64,000 nucleotides of DNA from Paenibacillus_AB hodogayensis (GTDB lineage Bacteria > Bacillota > Bacilli > Paenibacillales > NBRC-103111), in the NCBI RefSeq assembly GCF_039536325.1, contig NZ_BAAAYO010000010.1:434001-498000 (forward strand), in the 5' to 3' direction. Both the position numbers and the translations under genes were made by a program. Positions 60,123 to 64,000 of the stretch are shown one piece after another (position 1 is the first letter of the stretch; every line of letters starts with the position of its first letter). The notes under the pieces were generated by a model, which was not told where the DNA came from, searched no databases, and was given only the letters and a program-made list of their open reading frames with translations.

Positions 60123-61132
60123 GCGCCTCCATCCGCATTCGGGACGGGCAAGCCTAGGTGGCGATAAGCGGAGGCGGTAACCGTCCTGCCGCGCGGCGTT
60201 CGCTGCAAGAAGCCGATCTGCAGCAAATACGGCTCGTAGACGTCCTCGATCGTCTGGCTTTCCTCGCCGATCGTAGCTGCGATCGTGTCCAGCCCGACCG
60301 GACCACCGCGGAAGTGGGTCATGATCGCCCGCAGCATTTTATGATCGATCTCGTCCAGGCCGAGATCGTCAACCTGAATCATCCGAAGCGCCTTTCTGGC
60401 AATTTCCGCGGTCATGATGCCGTCGCCCTTCACCTGGGCATAATCTCGCACCCGCTTCAGCAGCCGGTTGGCGATTCTCGGCGTTCCGCGCGAGCGTTTG
60501 CCGATCTCGTCCGCCGCCTCCCCGACGATATCCGCCTGCAAAATATCCGCCGTGCGGCTGACGATATAGCTCAGCTCTTCCACGGTGTAATATTCGAGCC
60601 GGCTGACGACGCCGAACCGGTCGCGCAGCGGAGCCGACAGCAGACCGGCGCGGGTCGTCGCGCCGACAAGCGTGAACGACGGCAAGTCGAGCCGCACCGA
60701 GCGCGCACTCGGGCCTTTGCCGATAATGATATCGAGCGCGAAATCCTCCATCGCCGGATACAGCACCTCTTCCACGGTGCGGTGCAGCCGGTGGATTTCG
60801 TCGATGAACAGCACGTCGCCTTCCTGCAGGTTCGTCAATATGGCGGCCAGATCGCCCGGCCGTTCGATCGCCGGCCCCGATGTCGTACGGATGCTGACGC
60901 CAAGCTCATTGGCGATAATATTCGACAGCGTCGTTTTGCCAAGCCCGGGCGGACCGTAAAGCAGCACGTGATCCAACGCTTCCTTGCGCATTTTGGCCGC
61001 CTCGATATAAATTTTCAAGTTTTCCTTTACTTGCGCCTGGCCGATATATTCCGCCAGGTAACGGGGTCGCAGACTGAGCTCCGCAACCTCCTCCTCCATC
61101 ATCAGATGAGCGGAAATGATCCGATCCTCCAT
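60119..61132 (-). CDS. ruvB: Holliday junction branch migration ATPase RuvB
   Basis: A 337-residue AAA+ helicase subunit that drives Holliday junction migration with RuvA. Walker A GPPGLGKTT (about 60-68), Walker B LFIDEIHRL (about 107-115), sensor 1 LVGATTRAGLLSAPLRDRFG (about 152-171) and the C-terminal winged helix (LLQIGFLQRTPRGR) are all present. AAGGAGGG precedes the ATG. The last codons and the stop fall inside the terminal repeat of a MITE-like element. The length is normal, so the insertion did little harm. Confidence 0.97.
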   Translation of the reverse strand: MEDRIISAHLMMEEEVAELSLRPRYLAEYIGQAQVKENLKIYIEAAKMRKEALDHVLLYGPPGLGKTTLSNIIANELGVSIRTTSGPAIERPGDLAAILTNLQEGDVLFIDEIHRLHRTVEEVLYPAMEDFALDIIIGKGPSARSVRLDLPSFTLVGATTRAGLLSAPLRDRFGVVSRLEYYTVEELSYIVSRTADILQADIVGEAADEIGKRSRGTPRIANRLLKRVRDYAQVKGDGIMTAEIARKALRMIQVDDLGLDEIDHKMLRAIMTHFRGGPVGLDTIAATIGEESQTIEDVYEPYLLQIGFLQRTPRGRTVTASAYRHLGLPVPNADGGA

Positions 61133-61214
61133 TAAACAGCCGCCCTCCTTGTTGGTGCCCGAACGTTAGCGAACGCTGCCGCCGCGCCGGTGCTCCCGAT
61201 CGTCCGAAGCAGCT

Positions 61215-61841
61215 TCATCCGGCGTAAAGCGCCTGAAGCGCCAGCTTGATCAGAACGTCCGCCGAATCGTCTTCCTTGGATTTCGGCTTGACCGACACCC
61301 AGGCCCGGTCCGCCTCCGCCTCGGTGTAGCCTAGCGACAGAAGCGCTTCCTTGGCTTCCGCCCACGCACCGCCGCCGGCGGACGACGGCAAAGCCGCCTC
61401 CTGCATGGCGGCCGTCAGCAGCGCGCCGTCGAAGCCCGACGTAACCGCTCCGAGCTTATCCTTCAGATCGAGGATGATGCGCTGCGCCGTCTTCTTGCCG
61501 ATGCCGGGCAGCTTCATCAGGAATGGCACGTTCTCCTGCTGAATAGCGCTGACTACGGCTTCCGGACGGCCGCCGGACAAGATGCCCAAAGCTACCTTGG
61601 GACCGATGCCCGTGACGTCGATCAGCCTGCGGAACAAAGACTGTTCTTCGCGCGAGCCGAAGCCGAACAACAGAATAGCGTCCTCGCGAACATGATGATG
61701 TATGTATACCGTCGTTCCTTCCGCTTTGTCCGGCAAGGCGAAAGGATTCGGGCAGAAGACCCTGTAGCCGACGCCGTGTACGTCAATGACGGCATAATCC
61801 GCCTCGCGATGCGCCACCGTGCCGCGCAAAAAATCGATCAT
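61215..61841 (-). CDS. ruvA: Holliday junction branch migration protein RuvA
   Basis: A 208-residue junction-binding protein that loads RuvB. Domain I OB-fold (about 1-62, GVGYRVFCPN), domain II with two helix-hairpin-helix motifs (VTGIGPKVALGILSG at about 76-90 and LPGIGKKTAQRIILDL at about 110-125) and a C-terminal RuvB-binding domain (ALLSLGYTEAEADRAW) are readable. The ATG overlaps the ruvC stop by four bases. It lies 82 bases before ruvB. Confidence 0.96.
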   Translation of the reverse strand: MIDFLRGTVAHREADYAVIDVHGVGYRVFCPNPFALPDKAEGTTVYIHHHVREDAILLFGFGSREEQSLFRRLIDVTGIGPKVALGILSGGRPEAVVSAIQQENVPFLMKLPGIGKKTAQRIILDLKDKLGAVTSGFDGALLTAAMQEAALPSSAGGGAWAEAKEALLSLGYTEAEADRAWVSVKPKSKEDDSADVLIKLALQALYAG

Positions 61842-62341
61842 CGTTTCTCCACTCCGTTCAGTTTTTGCTGCAGCGCGGCAGAATGCGCATGGCAGATCGC
61901 GATCGCCAGCGCGTCGGCCACGTCGTCGGGCTTGGGCGCGGCGCTGAGCTTGAGGAACATCCGCACCATCTCCTGCACCTGCTTCTTCTCGGCCTTGCCG
62001 TAGCCTACGATGGCCTGCTTGACCTGCAGAGGGGTATATTCCGCAATCGGGATTCCTTGCTGCACCGCGGCGAGCATCAGCACGCCTCTGGCCTGGCCGA
62101 CAGTCATTGCCGTCGTTACGTTTTTATTGAAAAACAATTTCTCGATCGCCATCGCGTCCGGCTTGTATTTATCGATCAAATGCACGGTCGCCTCGTACAC
62201 TTCCTGAAGTCGCACGGCCGGGTCGGTCGTCGACTCCGTCTGGATGCTCCCGTACTGGACGGGAGTCAGCTTATGCCCCTGCTTGTCGATAAAGCCGAAT
62301 CCCACGATCGCAATGCCCGGGTCGATACCCAATACGCGCAC
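61838..62341 (-). CDS. ruvC: Crossover junction endodeoxyribonuclease RuvC
   Basis: A 167-residue resolvase that cuts Holliday junctions. The catalytic acids are visible in LGIDPGIAIVGFG (Asp at about 7), AIEKLFFNKN (Glu at about 67) and KPDDVADALAIAICH (Asp at about 138-142). The GTG at 62341 is chosen because GAGGGG is 7 bases upstream; an ATG 24 bases earlier overlaps that site. It is the first gene of ruvC-ruvA-ruvB. Bacillus subtilis itself lacks ruvC in this cluster, so this arrangement differs from that species. Confidence 0.94.
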   Translation of the reverse strand: MRVLGIDPGIAIVGFGFIDKQGHKLTPVQYGSIQTESTTDPAVRLQEVYEATVHLIDKYKPDAMAIEKLFFNKNVTTAMTVGQARGVLMLAAVQQGIPIAEYTPLQVKQAIVGYGKAEKKQVQEMVRMFLKLSAAPKPDDVADALAIAICHAHSAALQQKLNGVEKR

Positions 62342-62392
62342 TACAAAGCCCCTCACTCTCGACAATAAGCGAACATATGTGTTCTATTTGCC

Positions 62393-62398
62393 ATTATA
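62393..62398 (-). promoter_or_regulatory. -10 box of the ruvC operon
   Basis: A perfect TATAAT on the minus strand, about 50 bases before the ruvC start. No clear -35 box is found 16-18 bases upstream. Confidence 0.4.
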
Positions 62399-62530
62399 AC
62401 AAATGAAACGAACGTTGGACAGCGTTAAGCGGCTCCGAACCGGACTAGGCAAATGCAGGTATGGGGATTAGAATGAAATGGAAGTCGGATCACCGGCCGG
62501 ACCGGCCGGCCAATCGTCAGGAGGAACACC

Positions 62531-64000
62531 ATGAAGCCAAATATTTTCTTGAAAGAACTCGAATATTTGATCCGTGCCCGGTACAGCGTCATTTACGTAG
62601 ATACGATCGAGGAGGAACGCGCCCTGCAGCTGGTCGAGCAGGTCGGGTCCGGCCTGGGCAAGCGGATCGTGACCTGGACCTGTACGCGGGGTCTGGAGCT
62701 GAACGGCAAAATCATCGACAAAACAGCCGATTTCCGCGCGGCGCTACACGTGGCCGGAGAGCTGGCCAAGGAGCCGACCTTGTTCGTCTGGTTCGATCTT
62801 CATCCCTACATGAAGGAATACGCCTCTCCGGTGCCCATTCGCGCCTTCCGCGAGTTTTCGCAGCAAATCCGCAGCGGGCTTCCGTCCAATTCGATCGTCA
62901 TCTCGCCTGCCATGGATATTCCGCCGGAGCTGCAGAAGGAGATTACGATTCTCGATCTGCCGCTTCCCGAGCTGGAGGAAGTCAAGCAGATTATTATCGA
63001 GTTTGCCGACGTTTACCAAGATAAGCCTGGCGTCACGATCGACCGGTCCAAAGAAATCGTCGACGCGCTCGCCCGCGCCGCAGTCGGCCTGACCCGCGCA
63101 GAGATCGAGAATTGCTTGGCGAAGGCGCTTGTCAAGGACCGCAGCCTTTCTGTGGACGATGTAGCTGCCATGCTTGAGGAAAAACGGCAAATCATACGCA
63201 AATCGGGCATACTCGAATACGTCGCCACCGAGCATATGCAATTGGACGACATCGGCGGCCTGCAAAATTTGAAGCGTTGGCTGGAACGCCGCCGCGCGTC
63301 GTATACGGAGGAAGCCCGCACATTCGGCATCGATTGGCCGAAAGGCGTGCTGCTGGTCGGCGTGCCGGGCTGCGGCAAAAGCCTATGCGCGAAAAGCGTC
63401 GCGGCGGCATGGCAAATGCCTTTGCTGCGCCTCGATCTCGGCCGGGTATTCTCTGGACTGGTCGGCTCGTCGGAAGCGAATATGCGTACCGCCTTGGCGA
63501 TGTGCGAAGCCGTCTCGCCCTCGATCGTCTGGATCGACGAGATCGAGAAAGCGCTGGCCGGATCGCGGCAAGGCTCTTCGGATGGCGGCACTGCCACACG
63601 CGTGTTCGGTACGCTGCTGACCTGGATGCAGGAGAAGAAAAGCCCCGTCTTTATTTTCGCTACGGCCAACGATATCGCCAAGCTGCCGCCGGAGCTGCTG
63701 CGCAAAGGCCGGTTCGACGAAATCTTTTTCGTCGATCTGCCCAACGAAGAGGAGCGCCGCGAAATTTTCCACATCCATCTGTCTCGCCTGCAGAGGGACC
63801 CTGCCCGCTTCGATCTGGACAGGCTGGTGGAGTTGTCCGGCGAAACGCGTTGGGGGGAAGCCGTCAGGCTGACCGGCTCGGAGATCGAGGCGGCGGTCCG
63901 CGAAGGCTTGCTGGAAGCGTACTACAGACGAACGGCGGAAGGAGACCCGCTCCGCGATCTCGAAACCGCGGATATCGTCAGCGCCATCGAGCGTTCCGTA
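62531..64000 (+). CDS. AAA family ATPase, Ycf46-like (3' end beyond window)
   Basis: At least 490 residues, open at the window end. The first ~190 residues form the Ycf46-type N-terminal region (IRARYSVIYVDTIEEERAL, LFVWFDLHPYM). Then comes an AAA+ module: Walker A GVPGCGKS (about 278-285), Walker B SIVWIDEIEKAL (about 332-343), sensor FATANDIAKLPPELLRKGRFDE (cited in part, about 376-395). The arginine-finger region has R-K-G-R-F-D as in FtsH/p97-like proteins. Related proteins are linked to photosynthesis regulation in cyanobacteria; in Firmicutes the role is unknown. AGGAGG precedes the ATG. It is divergent from ruvC. Confidence 0.9.
   Translation, partial: MKPNIFLKELEYLIRARYSVIYVDTIEEERALQLVEQVGSGLGKRIVTWTCTRGLELNGKIIDKTADFRAALHVAGELAKEPTLFVWFDLHPYMKEYASPVPIRAFREFSQQIRSGLPSNSIVISPAMDIPPELQKEITILDLPLPELEEVKQIIIEFADVYQDKPGVTIDRSKEIVDALARAAVGLTRAEIENCLAKALVKDRSLSVDDVAAMLEEKRQIIRKSGILEYVATEHMQLDDIGGLQNLKRWLERRRASYTEEARTFGIDWPKGVLLVGVPGCGKSLCAKSVAAAWQMPLLRLDLGRVFSGLVGSSEANMRTALAMCEAVSPSIVWIDEIEKALAGSRQGSSDGGTATRVFGTLLTWMQEKKSPVFIFATANDIAKLPPELLRKGRFDEIFFVDLPNEEERREIFHIHLSRLQRDPARFDLDRLVELSGETRWGEAVRLTGSEIEAAVREGLLEAYYRRTAEGDPLRDLETADIVSAIERSV

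Noticed and set aside
1..64000. CRISPR array, prophage, tRNA or rRNA genes
   Set aside because: No regularly spaced direct repeats, no phage structural or integrase genes, and no tRNA or rRNA sequence recognised anywhere in the window.

Overview
This window looks like a chromosomal scaffold from a GC-rich, endospore-forming Firmicute of the Paenibacillaceae (Paenibacillus/Cohnella type). The grounds are spoVB, comN, a SpoIID/LytB protein, a T-box upstream of hisS-aspS, strong Shine-Dalgarno sites throughout, YesM/YesN-type two-component genes and large secreted carbohydrate-active proteins. A run of 35 Ns at 40752-40786 shows that this is a draft assembly. No rRNA, tRNA, CRISPR array, prophage or intact insertion sequence was seen.

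Layout. 1-3.2 kb: a truncated YesM-type sensor kinase overlapping its YesN-type AraC response regulator. 3.4-8.1 kb: a more AT-rich stretch with a yoaS-yozG-yoaT module, a TIGR01777 epimerase, an aldo/keto reductase, a frameshifted DUF6886 gene and an unknown small protein. 8.1-10.9 kb: a GDSL esterase, two GNAT acetyltransferases and a shikimate-kinase-like protein. 11.3-13.9 kb: a self-contained PadR - DUF1048 - DUF1048 - ABC ATPase - ABC permease operon with a palindromic operator. 14.2-18.5 kb: a LysR regulator divergent from a BadF-type sugar kinase, a GNAT gene, a DEDDh exonuclease, a divergent IF-3 paralogue and a small acidic protein. 18.6-23.1 kb: a 951-residue secreted beta-propeller protein and a lipoprotein sugar-binding protein. 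23.4-26.8 kb: an Rrf2 regulator, nadE, an alpha/beta hydrolase and tcdA.

26-30 kb and 41-62 kb together form a conserved housekeeping block like that of Bacillus subtilis. In transcription order on the minus strand it reads ruvC-ruvA-ruvB, spoIID-like, queA-tgt-yajC, then (after yrzE, yrbG and spoVB on mixed strands) comN, secD-secF, a CDF transporter, recJ-apt, relA-dtd and hisS-aspS, tcdA. This block is interrupted between dtd and hisS by about 11 kb of accessory genes: a Fur-controlled FhuF-like protein, an AraC regulator, a phytanoyl-CoA-dioxygenase/HEAT fusion, a membrane-anchored FAD oxidoreductase, a 1212-residue multidomain glycoside hydrolase and two tiny proteins. The window ends inside a Ycf46-like AAA ATPase divergent from ruvC.

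The most noteworthy items are a 109-bp MITE-like element that supplies the stop codon of ruvB; a Fur promoter whose -35 box lies in the stop codon and terminator of dtd; the dioxygenase-HEAT fusion; the IF-3 paralogue with a shared divergent promoter; a duplicated terminator hairpin next to a relic of an acetyltransferase gene; and the frameshift in the DUF6886 gene. I found no clearly unprecedented multi-gene system. The accessory insertion between dtd and hisS is the best place to look for new biology.
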